Assembly (NCBI GenBank): GCA_038496445.1 | Contig: JALMLS010000198.1 | Coordinates: forward strand, 1 to 40,404 | Origin: Trichosphaerium sp. ATCC 40318 | Lineage: Eukaryota; Discosea; Flabellinia; Trichosidae | Length of the DNA stretch: 40,404 nt | Direction of reading: 5' to 3' | Part shown: one piece after another, positions 1 through 9,817 of the stretch | Layout: each line of letters opens with the position of its first letter | Numbering within the stretch: position 1 is the first letter of the stretch | Position numbers and translations under genes: made by a program | The notes under the pieces: generated by a model | What the model saw: only the letters and a program-made list of their open reading frames with translations | What the model was told of the DNA's origin: nothing | Database searches by the model: none

Positions 1-546
1 ATATTTAAAGGGTGTAAGCCTCTGAAACTTATTGGTTTTTTCTGTATTGCTATTTGTTGGAAGTTAATTTCTTTACTGATACGTCTTCTCTTGCTTGGTG
101 GACTAATACTGAAGCTGATATATTGCAACCCTAGCACCCGAGAAGTGAAAGAGGCAGTAAAACAATTAGATATTTCTATAGCAGAAAATGAGTTTATCTT
201 GTTAGCAGACCTTGCAACTACAAGTATTCCTCTGGGTATTCTTGTACTTGTTGATATTTTCATAGTAAAAAAAGAAAGTGTGGAAAATGTTTTTGAAAAA
301 GAACATGCTTGGGAGTCTGCGAAGCTTATTGGCTTGTCATTACAATGTTTGGCTTCTTCTTACTTTGTTATTCGTATGTTGTGGCATCATGTACTTGTCA
401 AACATGATACCAAGAATGAAAACACTGATGAGGCAACAGAACCTTTTATAGCTGAAGAACCACAACATGTTGTAACTGATACAATAGAACCTAGTTTAAA
501 TGAAGAAACAGATGCAGTAGACGCTGACACGCTTAACCTATTGTAA
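1..546 (+). CDS. Multi-pass membrane protein, 3' part
   Basis: The reading frame is open from the first base of the window to a TAA at 544-546, so the 5' end lies outside; no in-frame ATG is seen before residue 90 or so. The visible part has about four hydrophobic stretches (residues encoded near 28-120, 200-270 and 325-390), with short charged loops, and then a hydrophilic acidic tail rich in Glu, Asp and Thr. This suggests an integral membrane protein with a cytosolic C-terminal tail. I do not recognise the family. An upstream intron cannot be excluded, so the first codons shown may not all be exon. Confidence 0.6.
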   Translation: MFKGCKPLKLIGFFCIAICWKLISLLIRLLLLGGLILKLIYCNPSTREVKEAVKQLDISIAENEFILLADLATTSIPLGILVLVDIFIVKKESVENVFEKEHAWESAKLIGLSLQCLASSYFVIRMLWHHVLVKHDTKNENTDEATEPFIAEEPQHVVTDTIEPSLNEETDAVDADTLNLL

Positions 547-739
547 GTCTAAAAAATAAACATCTTGTCAACCGGTTGTACAATACCTAGTTTTCTTGGT
601 TTTATGCGTACCTGAGGCTCGGAATCCAGGCGACACTAAATAGGTTGGAGAGCAGCAGAACTGAGATTTAAGCCAACATCTGCTCGCTTGACTAACTACA
701 TATCATTGACATGTTCCAACAATCCCCTGTCATAAATTA

Positions 740-1075
740 CGGAGAGATATTTAGGTTTACCAAATTGTGCGAATTTATTTAAAGACGAGCACGGTTGGTC
801 AAGTGTTTTAATCCTGAGGCTGTATTATATTACAATATTCAATGAAGTGTTTGACATTGGTAATGATTTCTCCATTGTCCGTAATAGGATCAGTAGTATA
901 GTTTAGCTGCATGTACGCTACTAAGGTGTTTGATCCAAGAGTCACGTGGATTCCAAATAATAATTGTATGAACATGTTTGAGTGCTGAACTGTTTTTATT
1001 TAAACAACATAGAGTCAACGTCAATGGCTCTGCTGGGCTGTGAGAGTAAATTAAGCTTGATTATGAAACCTGTCC
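740..1075 (-). pseudogene. Decayed F-box/LRR gene remnant
   Basis: No open frame is left, but the DNA aligns by eye with the F-box/LRR gene at 4843-6044. Bases 745-1000 match 5210-5500 in order: the same phrases around 'ggtttaccaaattg', 'ggttggtcaagtg', 'gtgtttgacattgg' and 'ccaagagtcac' occur with the same spacing. Bases 990-1075 then match 5935-6010, which is the F-box part. The middle (several LRRs) is deleted and there are many substitutions and small indels. It is therefore a dead, internally deleted paralogue on the minus strand. Confidence 0.75.
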
Positions 1076-1254
1076 AAAAGCGCGGTCCGCTTTGTCCCAA
1101 GTTTGTGTAAAAGCCAACTGCAATACCAACTGATTAGTTAGTGAAAGTTAGTTGCATAGAGAAAAATAGTGGTACAGTTAGTGAAGCTTGTAAAGCTTGA
1201 GCTTTAAAATGTAGAGAGAAAAAACACGATTGTATTGCAAGGACAACTTTTCTT

Positions 1255-1671
1255 CTAACATGAATTACCGTTTACGCCTATTACAGATAACGCAATATTA
1301 GCGTCACTAAGACTACAAGCACAGCCAAGAATAGGAATTTCTGCACCTGCTGGCCAAGGATTGTACAATCTGATCTTCACAACACCGTCAGTGCAATTCA
1401 ATGAAATGTTGCCTGTTTCAGTTGCAGTGATAGAGCTATTTGATGACCAGCAGTTGTCTGTTGTTGCGCCAGCTTGGGAACCTCGTGTCACAGTGATAGA
1501 TATTATTGGCGCACCACTTGTTGGTGCTGTGAGGTAGACAATGCGTTCATGTTGGATTGCCGCTATATTACAAATTAATGGAGGAGGCATAACTTTTATA
1601 AACGACGCTAGTTTACTTTGAATCGAACAGCCGTTAAAAATGTCAATATGTACTCCCTTGTTCGCACCCAT
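1255..1671 (-). CDS. Unknown 138-aa protein
   Basis: Single exon, ATG at 1671-1669 and TAG at 1257-1255. The composition is protein-like: mixed hydrophobic and Ser/Thr/Gly stretches with several Cys, including a CAC segment near residue 116. It reads like alternating beta strands (for example around residues 55-65 and 85-105). No signal peptide is evident at the N terminus and I do not recognise the family. It is divergent to the SURF2 gene, with about 150 bp between the two start codons and one CACGTG palindrome at 1730-1735 in the gap, so the two may share a promoter. Coding status rests on length, composition and context only. Confidence 0.5.
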   Translation of the reverse strand: MGANKGVHIDIFNGCSIQSKLASFIKVMPPPLICNIAAIQHERIVYLTAPTSGAPIISITVTRGSQAGATTDNCWSSNSSITATETGNISLNCTDGVVKIRLYNPWPAGAEIPILGCACSLSDANIALSVIGVNGNSC

Positions 1672-1729
1672 ATTTTATGCCAGGTCCAATGGTACATATA
1701 GATCATAAATTACCGTAAGCCCACAAAAG

Positions 1730-1735
1730 CACGTG
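1730..1735. promoter_or_regulatory. CACGTG palindrome in a divergent promoter
   Basis: CACGTG lies 58 bp upstream of the minus-strand 138-aa gene and 88 bp upstream of the SURF2 ATG. CACGTG is the core E-box/G-box bound by bHLH or bZIP factors. Its role here is inferred from its repeated position before starts in this window. Confidence 0.5.
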
Positions 1736-1823
1736 ACAACAAAAAGTTCGTATTTTTGGTGAACTTAACTACCGCTCAGTTAAGTTGTTGGGGTTTTTTT
1801 TTCAGAAGTGAGAAAAAGACATT

Positions 1824-2696
1824 ATGGGTGACGGATTTATCCCAGACGATGTAGACGATTGGTTAGAAGAACATCCAGATTTTTACGCCACAGAAACTTG
1901 CCGGGTTAGTTGCTAATTTACGTAATATTTGGTTAATGGCCTATATCAAGGTAAAATGCGAAGTTACAGATCACGAAATGCCGCCAAGGCTTGACGTTAT
2001 TAAACAGCACTTTAATGGCAAAAAATACAAGAAAATGGCACGCTTACGCCGTAATATGAAGTAATAATTATATTTCTAGAAAAAACAAGCAAACAAAGGA
2101 CAATTCGATTACACAGAGTACGAATACATTGTACTACACCCAAGAGACCCGTACGTACAAATAAGCCATTAAAAACCGGAATACATCCAGAATTTATTAA
2201 AAGGCATTTTATGCTTGTAAACTTATAATATTTACTAAAACATGGCCAATGCAGCATTCAAAGCGGCAAAAAAACTATTTGAAGCACAATTAAATTAAAA
2301 CTCTCTGTTCGACGTTCTTTTACTTATTTTTCGCGTAGTACTAAGCTATTCTGCGAACTTACACAAACATTACTCAATAAAGACGAAGACGCAGTAAAAA
2401 AGCACGTTAACGGCGGTAAATACAAGAAGCGTGCTGAGCAATACGAAAATCATAAACAGAAGTTCGAAAAACAAGTAGAACAAGTAAAAAAGACAAAAAC
2501 ATTATGGAGAGAATTCAAAGAAGATCAAAAAAAAGACCGTCAAGAAGAAAGAGAAGAAACTGATAAACAAGATGCAATATTTTCTGAACAAGCAGTACAA
2601 CACAGGTCTAGAAGAAGAAAAATGGTTGATAAACATGATAAGGAAGCAAGGAATGAGTCTAAACGCAGAGCACATAAGCGTCAAAGAGTCAGATGA
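1824..2696 (+). CDS. SURF2: SURF2 (surfeit locus protein 2) homologue, four exons
   Basis: Exons 1824-1904, 1951-2050, 2090-2154 and 2346-2696 join with GT..AG introns of 46, 39 and 191 nt to give 198 aa ending in TGA. Family hallmarks are visible. The first is a short N-terminal segment followed by '[13 protein letters not shown]', as in the SURF2 'T-x-H-E-(M/L)-P' motif, and then a K-K-Y-K-K stretch. An acidic/aromatic '[16 protein letters not shown]' segment follows, and then '[13 protein letters not shown]' with a second GGKYKKR repeat. The C-terminal third is a Lys/Arg/Glu-rich tail. SURF2 is a nucleolar/nuclear protein linked to ribosome (5S RNP) biology in animals; the function here is by homology. 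The 191-nt intron is the longest and its boundaries are the least certain. Confidence 0.85.
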
Positions 2697-3181
2697 AAAA
2701 ACTGTCAAAAAAAAAACCGAAAAGAAAAAAAAATCTTACGCCGTCACGTGATGAGGAAATGTGTTTTAAATCGAAAAAAATGTTTAGAACAAGAAGTATT
2801 GTATGTATCGCGTATATATAGATGGTATACGCGTTAAAAAAAAAGAGTATTGTTCTAGAAAGAAATAAAATCAAAAAAAAAAATCAAACTTGTTCATTCG
2901 CTTTGTTAGTCTGTGAGTTGTGCGTCTGCTCAAGTGTTTCTCAAAATAGTAAGATGGTTACGCTCATTGTAGAAGCAAAATTTTTGAATGAAAGTTATTG
3001 ATCGATTAGCTTTTGGCACATCTTTCTTGGCCATTTTTTTTGTTCGGATGTCATTACTTTTTTTTCTTCACAACACAATGGTTTTTGTCACCACTTTAAA
3101 AATAAAAAACTGTTTGGTTAATGCTACAAGGGATTTTATTTACAATTTTAATGTACAAAGAAGATAGTGGTGGAGTTATTT
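2697..3181. other. Intergenic, AT-rich
   Basis: A/T-homopolymer-rich spacer. It holds the SURF2 poly(A) signal (AATAAA near 2864-2870), a CACGTG at 2744-2749 and the AATAAA of the next, minus-strand gene near 3130. No coding potential was seen; hydrophobic minus-strand frames here are low-complexity artefacts of A-runs. Confidence 0.5.
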
Positions 3182-3637
3182 TTACTCGCGTCTTGCTTTC
3201 GATCTTTTCGCTTGAAGGTGTCTTGTGAAGGCAGAGGCTTTGGTAGCTTCTTTGACAGTTGATTTTGCCTCTTTTACTGTCTTCACAGCTTTCATAAGAG
3301 AGTGTTGACGTAACTTCTTCAACTTTGCAAGTTTGGCATTCCACTGTTCTGCCGTTACCAGGCACCGCTTCGGCGTCTTCAGTGTCGTTTGTTCGCCTGT
3401 ATTTAGTTCTGGCGTGTTTTTTTGTTGTCGGCTGTCCATTGTGTGCTTTGTCGCCTCCTCTTCGCGCTGAGCGTTTTCTCGTTGTTGTGCTTGAGCTCGA
3501 GCAAGAATGTAAGCCCTTCCACGTCGTGGTCGTTGAGGTCGTCCAGTGAGCGCCGATCGGATAGAGCCAAGAGTGGTAACAATTAATTTAAGCATTTGAG
3601 GTGTATTGGAGTAAGTATAAGTAGTTATACTAACCAT
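3182..3637 (-). CDS. Basic, coiled-coil-like protein of unknown function
   Basis: Single-exon frame of 151 aa with ATG at 3637-3635. An alternative start is Met15. It is strongly basic: an Arg/Pro-rich stretch near residues 33-42, a Gln/Glu-rich middle (residues 46-70), and a Lys/Ala-rich C-terminal helix from about residue 100 ('KLAKLKKLRQ') to the end. That pattern suits a nucleic-acid-binding or nucleolar protein, but no named domain is recognised. An AATAAA lies about 50 bp after the stop on the same strand (near 3130), which supports it as a real transcription unit. Confidence 0.45.
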   Translation of the reverse strand: MVSITTYTYSNTPQMLKLIVTTLGSIRSALTGRPQRPRRGRAYILARAQAQQRENAQREEEATKHTMDSRQQKNTPELNTGEQTTLKTPKRCLVTAEQWNAKLAKLKKLRQHSLMKAVKTVKEAKSTVKEATKASAFTRHLQAKRSKARRE

Positions 3638-3639
3638 GA

Positions 3640-4840
3640 CTTTCCAAAGTCGAGAAAACTAGCCAAAATATATACTCTGACACTTTTACGAACCTACAAA
3701 ATACCCATAAACACTATATCTAATAGTGTACCTTAGATTCCGAGCGCTGACGTTCTTTGTATACTCGTGCATTTACTCAAAACTGTCACAATGTTCTGAA
3801 AGTGAACTGGAAAGCTCACTGTGCGTAGTGTAGCTTCGTTTTTGGTATAACAGCCTCCGTGCAGTATCTAAATTTAACGTGTAGCGTGCCACGAGAGTCC
3901 AAAGGACTTATACCGTACGCAACCAAGCAAAGTAGAAATGGCGTTAACCAGATCTCAGCACAGAAAGTAATCTGTGACGTTATTAGCACTGCTGAAGGTA
4001 TTCGAATCTTTGATGCAAGAGCAGTGAGACGCCTTTTTTTTGCTCTAAACCGCATCGCGTTCCACAGAAGTTACTAATCGCTTGAAGCAACCGGCTACTT
4101 GTTGTGGTGTGAAATGCGATGTGTTTGAAGCAATTAGTCGAGGTTCTAAGCTGTCAATGGAGAAGTTCTAACAACAAGCTGTACGTAAAACTGGCGTTTG
4201 TGCTTATCATCTCGTGTAGTTAGAGTTAGTAGCGCTCAATTGAATTAAAAGTCGTATTGTTATCGCACAGCGGAGTTTCTTTATGCCAACACGGTTGAAT
4301 ATGCAGTTTTTCAAGCGTATCTGCTGATTTTCCACCTGTTTCATACAAGGTTGATCAAATTTAATTCTGGATACGTGCCAATTCGCGTCTTAGCTGGTTT
4401 TAGTGGAGTAGGATAAAGGTTGGGTGGAAAGGTCGTCGTTCGACGGTTCTTAGGTTGAAATTATCGAACAGCTACTCTTTCCAGCCTGTTACGCTTGCCA
4501 GCTGTAAAATCGGGCGTTTTAGACAACAAGAACGAAAAACTATTTCCTCGGACTCCGAACTTCCTTTGATGCGTACTGTTACGCTTCAGAAATGTTCTGC
4601 TTTTACACCCTTGTTGTTCGTTTTCGTTGAGTTAAAAATAAAACCTGTGTGAAGTTTACTTTAACTTAACCACAATGGAATAAAACCAGAAAAATGATTT
4701 GGAATAAATGCCAAAAGGCAAAATGAAACTGCTTGTTGGACAATTTATTTTGCTAAAGAATGACAAACAAGACAAGTAGCGTTTATGCCTACATTTTGTA
4801 ATTTAGCTAGCCATCTGCAAAGATCTGGAACAAACAAACT
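3640..4840. other. Gene-poor spacer
   Basis: No convincing gene. Short frames such as one at 3859-4077 (plus) have no recognisable domain and are contradicted by equally long frames on the other strand. No inverted-repeat ends or RNA gene could be recognised. It could be an old, decayed sequence. The stretch at 4730-4745 holds an AATAAA on the minus strand that fits the poly(A) signal of the F-box/LRR gene that follows. Confidence 0.35.
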
Positions 4841-4842
4841 AT

Positions 4843-6044
4843 CTAAAAAGGTGCCTCAATGAGAAAGTCGTTTTCATTGTTGTTGACAAGTGCTATACCC
4901 AGTGATTCAATATGTTCTTTTGTGATGGAAATATCGTTTGTGATTTTAATAAGTTTGAGAGATGTCAAGTGTACCAAGCATGAGTTTGTTATCTTATTGC
5001 AATCCTTAAGAACAAGGTATTCTAGGTTTGTCAAGTACTTCAATCCTGAGTTTGTTATCTTATCACAACTCCAAAGAAATATGCGTTTAAGGCTAATCAA
5101 GCTCTTGATTACTTCATCAGTTATTTGAACTCTGCATAAAAAAAGATTTTCAAGATTTGTTAACTGCTTCAGTCCATCTATTTTCATGTTATCAATCTGT
5201 TTTATAGTGAGATACTTAAGGTTTACCAAATTGTACAATCCTGAACCGTTGATATTATTACATGATCTTATATCCAAATGAACAAGGTTGGTCAAGTGCT
5301 TTAATCCCAAGTCTGTTATCTTTTTACAATATTGAATGTGTAAGTGTTTGACATTGGTTAATGATTCAATCCTGAGTCTGTTATGGAGTATCCATAACAT
5401 AGCTTCAGCGTATGTACATTACCAAGGTGTTTAATCCAAGAGTCACATGGATAGTTAAGAGCAAGTGTATGTACTTTTTTAAGTGCCTTAAAGCCTTCAG
5501 CAGTTAATTTATTACGGCTGGTAATTAAAATTGTGTGAACATCACTAAGTGCCTTAATACCTTCATCACTTATATCTTCGCAGTTATTAATGAGAATCAA
5601 GTGTACACCACTGAGTGCTTTTAACGAAACATCTGTTATACTTGTATTTATTAACTTGATTGAATGAATACTGTGTTTTCCAGTTTCCAGCAAAGAAAGG
5701 ATACCTTCATCTTCAACGTACACAGAGTGTATAATGATGTCATGAACGCCATAAAGACAAGCCATGTCACTTGCTGATATTTCAAGATTAGACAAAATAA
5801 TACAAGTATTCTTAAGCAGCGGACTGCCTTTTAACACGTGACAATCTGATGGTTCTCTCAATAACATCATATTGAAACCAATATTATGCCGTATGATGTC
5901 ATTAAACATGTGAGATACTGTACAAGCTGATATACGCTCTCTTTTATCTAAATAACGTAGAGTAAACGTTAATATCTCTGGTGGAAGCTGTGAGATTAAA
6001 TTAACTTGTTCATTGTCTGTGTCGTCACGCCTTGACATTGTCAC
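4843..6044 (-). pseudogene. F-box/LRR protein gene with one frameshift
   Basis: ATG at 6044-6042. The N terminus has an F-box-like segment near residues 17-50 ('LPPEILTFTLRYLDKRERIS'), followed by LRRs of the form xLxxVHTLxLxxCxxITDxGL. The frame ends at a TAA near 5358. The same LRR series continues in another frame starting at 5400 and runs to 4843 (about 170 more residues). The break lies near 5358-5366: one extra base there would rejoin 'SITDSGLN' to 'SLTNVKHLHI' and give about 400 aa, the size of the intact paralogue at 22532. This is either a recent pseudogene or a one-base sequencing error. F-box/LRR proteins are substrate adaptors of SCF ubiquitin ligases. A CACGTG lies 19 bp before the start. 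Confidence 0.8.
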
Positions 6045-6062
6045 TTCCTTGAGTTAAAAAAT

Positions 6063-6068
6063 CACGTG
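6063..6068. promoter_or_regulatory. CACGTG before the F-box/LRR gene
   Basis: CACGTG lies 19 bp upstream of the minus-strand ATG at 6044, within the longer 'atcacgtgact'. It is too close to the ATG to be far upstream of transcription start, so it may act as a core-proximal element. Confidence 0.5.
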
Positions 6069-6416
6069 ACTAGATTGGACCGAATCGGTATCTACGCTAG
6101 GATTGATTGGCGCTAGCTATTGCCATCAAGGTATTATGACGTCGGTAGACAACAAAAGAGAATACTACGACACGACAGCAAGTTACTCAAGCGAAAAAAA
6201 GTAAAGAGTTTTTTCGTACTAACGATGCCACATCTAAAGCATTGACAAGATAATCAATAATCCTTTTAAGCAATATATAACCTATGTCACTTTGATGTAT
6301 CTCAACCGATAGGCTCACAATATTCGCAATAATTATCAAAAAAGATTGAAATAGCATTCCATTTATTTGCACTAGCGCTGAAGATACATTAGGCATGTAT
6401 TCTAAGCCTCATGTAC

Positions 6417-6811
6417 TTAGTTTCCTTTGCAAACAGCGTGGCAAGAAGTATAATTTGATTCGCACTCTTCTGTGGATAGAGCTTTGTTCTCCATACAAGC
6501 ACCTTCTTTATCAAGACAGTAGCGGTTACATTCCTCAGTCAATAAGAAACATTTCGCATTTACGTCTTCATGTAGTTCCATGGAGCACTCCTTGACGCAA
6601 CAGTTGTAAGAAGCTTCACACCATGAAGGAATATGAGTGTACAAGCAAGCTCCCTCCGCTTGAAGGCAGTTATTCTTACAGTCTCCAAGCTAGTTGTAGT
6701 TTAGATATTACAGCTCGTTTTATCGTATTAGTTTCGTACGCTTTCTTCAGGGTTGATTGCTAGGGTAACTGCTATTGTGATGGCGATAAAAACTAACGAG
6801 AAGGTGCGCAT
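6417..6811 (-). CDS. Small secreted cysteine-rich protein, two exons
   Basis: Exon 1 (6811-6740) encodes 24 residues that look like a classic signal peptide: Met-Arg, then a hydrophobic core (residues 4-19). A 50-nt GT..AG intron (6739-6690) with an ACTAATAC branch-point-like site joins in frame to exon 2 (6689-6417). The mature part is about 90 aa with 14 Cys, spaced in repeated groups such as C-x3-C-x6-C and 'CYC/CCVKEC', ending in 'CHAVCKGN'. Such disulfide-rich proteins are usually extracellular (effector, wall or defence-like), but no family is recognised. A poly(A) signal occurs near 6361-6366. CACGTG lies 85 bp upstream at 6896. Confidence 0.7.
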
Positions 6812-6895
6812 GTTGTTTGATATTTGGATTTGTGTTATTTTTTAGTTCGAAAATTCACTGTAAAATCAAGCTTTCCCTAATCTACGTTGTCAAGT

Positions 6896-6901
6896 CACGT
6901 G
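6896..6901. promoter_or_regulatory. CACGTG before the Cys-rich gene
   Basis: CACGTG in 'gtcacgtgact', 85 bp upstream of the minus-strand ATG at 6811; nearly the same flanks as the 6063 site. Confidence 0.5.
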
Positions 6902-7026
6902 ACTACAAGTTTGCGTCAAAATTTTTGCCGTTTGAGGCGTAGGCGCTATTATTGCTATTAAATACTCCGAAGCAAGTAATATCATAAGCTGTGAACTCCC
7001 TGTTACCTAAAACTGCTTTACAATAT

Positions 7027-7320
7027 CACGTGATTCGACACAAAAATGGCATTTCGTTCACACAAGATTTGGTAACGTGAAATAGTAAAAATATGCGAAA
7101 GAAATGCGTGAAAGGCAGAAGGAAATCAATATCGGAAAACAAACGGCAGGTGGCGCAGTACAAAGCGTGTATTACTGCTACGCCAAGTATTTTCCGCGTT
7201 TGAAGACTTTGGATGGAGTGAAGCCACAGCTTTGTTGCCTCGAAGCAAAGATCTACAAGAAGACGGAATGCGAGTTGTTTCAAAACCACAATCATAAACG
7301 CTCAATGGCAATGACTTGAT
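7027..7320 (+). other. Possible small or decayed gene after a CACGTG
   Basis: CACGTG at 7027-7032 is followed by an ATG at 7046 and a short basic open stretch (about 7095-7200, Lys/Arg-rich). A second open stretch in another frame follows (about 7199-7308, reading 'FEDFGWSEATALL'). A frameshift or an unseen intron would be needed to join them. No family is recognised. Frames on the opposite strand are about as long, so coding status is doubtful. Confidence 0.25.
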
Positions 7321-8298
7321 ATGTCTTTCTTTAGGGAATTAAATTGTCCACAAACGAGCAGTTTTACATCGAAACTTCGGTACAAATGTTAACTTCTCCT
7401 TCAACGTATATCTCTTATGTAGTGAGGAACATAAAGTATATGTACTTGCCAATCCTCCAAGTTTTTGTTTACCTGCTGATCATATGCAGATTGCACCAAG
7501 TCCCGAATATTTCTCTCATGAGCTATGCTTGCAATAGGCTCTCAAATCGCCAATCAGATAGTAAACAGCTTTGGGGTTTCCCTTAACACTGAAGAAATAG
7601 CATATGGCTCGCAATGAGACACTTGGTACCAATGTTGGTACAACAAATATAGTATTGCTTTAGTGCACGTTGTAAGCCTGCTCAGGTCAATAATGGATTC
7701 TGTCGTGGCTACTGTAATGTCAGCAATTGTTCTAGCAAACGATAAAAGGTATCATTTGCAAGACAGCCATTAAGGTATAAACACTGAGCACTTAAAGTAG
7801 AACAAGGTGTCTTGTAACTACATGATTTTTCCCAAATACAACAAATATTGGAGCACTAGAATACGGAAGTACTTGCTGAGTGAGCGCCAGTCAAACAAAT
7901 CAAGAATTTGAAATCTGAGCAAAGTTTCATATAGATATCAACGACAATAACATCTTATCTTGGCTGGGAAACTTGCTTGTAATGGAGGTAAGTTCTTTAT
8001 GTTTGCACTATACGTACATCAACAACATTAGTTGTTATCATGTGTAAACAAAGCGTACAATAAGTGAGGCTAACTGATTTTTTACTTTGTTAAGGATGTA
8101 CATGTTTCATGCCAATGTCAAGTTGATAATACGACATTTATTTTAGTAGGACTAACACTCGTAAGAATTTCATGTGCAACACCTGCTAACGTCACTTACT
8201 TTCCATTGCGTTCTGTTGTCAAAAGTAGTTGCCTACAACTTTGAACTCCAGTGGACTTAGTGGGTGTAGGAGCTTGTTTTGACGAGTAGACACTAAAA
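7321..8298. other. Spacer without recognised gene
   Basis: Only short frames are found on both strands. I see no domain, no repeat ends and no RNA gene here. It runs up to the target-site copy of the retroelement at 8315. Confidence 0.35.
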
Positions 8299-9014
8299 CG
8301 GGAAGTGGTTTCTTCTTTTTTTTTTTTTCAATAAGAGGCAGCGCTAGCGCCTACTTTATTACATATGTATAGGGGTTTAGATTGCAAGACTACTTACAGA
8401 AGTAACATGCGTGTACAGAAAGTTACAGGAGGACGTCATGTCATGTGAAAGGAACCAATCGTACATATGAAAATAAAACTAAATTAAAATTTCTTTTCTT
8501 TTTTTGACCAACCTTATAGTATGGCGTATGCATTTGCTCTATTGATGGTCAGCAATTTGATTATGGTGATGAGGTTAACGTTTTCATGGACATTTGTTGC
8601 TACCCGTTTAATTACTGTATTGCTCAAGTGCATATAGAGGTGGTCCAGTCCGCCTAAACCAGCAAAAAACAAAATCTGACCTTGCTATTCTTCATCGACA
8701 TCTAGTTTCATTACCTGCTAATACATCCATGTTTGAGTTACAAGCATGTCCAATGGCCATAGACGTAGAAATAGTGAAGTGTTCCTTTAGGAAGTTAGTT
8801 TGTTGTGAGAAAGGTAAAATCGAGTTAGTGTAGTTGATTTGTAAAAGCAGAATAGAGAATTAAATCAGATTGCCAACGAAATACGTTTTTGCTTTGGGCC
8901 CGTCATGGGCGTAAAGGGCTCTGTAGAGTGTAGAAATAACGGTGTAAAACTAAAGATATGAAGAGAAGCTGCATTCACCGGGCAGTTAAGCCGGCCTCCG
9001 GGAAGTGGTTTCTT
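8299..9014 (-). mobile_element. Short LINE/SINE-like retroelement with 16-bp TSD
   Basis: The 16-bp sequence cgggaagtggtttctt occurs at 8299-8314 and again at 8999-9014, flanking the insert as a target-site duplication. On the minus strand the element runs from 8998 to 8315. Its 5' terminus starts 'gaggccggcttaactgcc'. Its 3' part has AATAAA and a GC-rich hairpin (about 8333-8352, core gcgctagcgc), then a run of A's next to the TSD. Both termini, and parts of the last 150 bp, match the larger element at 15133-17641, while the body (about 500 bp) does not. No ORF was seen. It is best read as a non-autonomous retroposon mobilised in trans by a LINE that recognises the shared 3' end. Confidence 0.85.
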
Positions 9015-9499
9015 TTGAGTCCAATTGATTGAGTTATAAAATCGTGTAAGTATTGATGAGGTTCTAAGTTTTTGACATATTTACAACATTTTGCAATTTC
9101 AACTATCCAGATAAACGCTTCTGTCCCTATACAGCCTTTCCTTGCGTAGGATAGCCTATTAAAACTATTTTTACGCGTTTTAAGGCCCTTGTGAGCAAGA
9201 GGTAAAAAGTCGAAATTACTGTGCGTTTGCTTGCTTACGGCGCCAAAAAATGACAATAAACAACGTAAGTATTCATGGAAACTCGTCTTACCATATAAAC
9301 TTATGTAACATGTGAGTCTTGCTGTACAGCAAGCTAACTGACTTTGTTTTATTTCTTCAACACGTGGACAACTTTTTCTGGCTTCGTTACAGTTTCTATT
9401 TGCTGAATACGTTTTGAACTCATCACAATACAGTAGTAGCTCTGCTTTTATGACACTACCCAACCATATTTTGGGCGTGAAGTAATAGGTACAACGCAA
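9015..9499 (-). pseudogene. Transposase-like ORF remnant (IS66-type C terminus?)
   Basis: An open frame of about 160 residues (ATG at 9499) reads into the retroelement, which now supplies its last codons. Its C-terminal half resembles the end of IS66-family transposases. It has an R-K segment, then 'IVEIAKCCKYVKNLEPHQYL', matching the family pattern of E-x-A-K followed by a Leu-(Asp/Glu)-Pro and Tyr-Leu. The N-terminal half is Cys-rich and unrecognised, and no DDE residues could be assigned. It may be a decayed fragment, or the likeness may be chance. The retroelement inserted at its 3' end. Confidence 0.35.
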
Positions 9500-9521
9500 A
9501 AAGCATGTCGTGATATATTGT

Positions 9522-9527
9522 CACGTG
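9522..9527. promoter_or_regulatory. CACGTG between two divergent units
   Basis: CACGTG lies 22 bp from the minus-strand start at 9499 and about 290 bp upstream of the ankyrin-PARP ATG at 9818. Confidence 0.35.
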
Positions 9528-9817
9528 CACAAAAGGAACTGGTTCCTAACGTACGCTTACATTAACGCAGGTATCGCTAGACACTTTGCGCGGATATTTG
9601 TAATTTTTTTGCAGTTATGTCGACGTTTCTCAAATCCTAACTTAATAAATACAAGGAGAATGGGTAAATCTGCGAAGAGTGATTGCGCTATAACTGCGTG
9701 TAACTGTGAAACGGCAAACCGTAACGCCATTGTGCACAACACCAGTTCAACGAAAAACCTGAGGTCAAGTCAAGGTCGTTTAATATTACTTTACGAAACC
9801 TTCAAGAGTGACACATC

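Noticed and set aside
2502-2874. Phe-rich minus-strand frames
   Set aside because: They are complements of the Lys-rich SURF2 exon and of A-runs.
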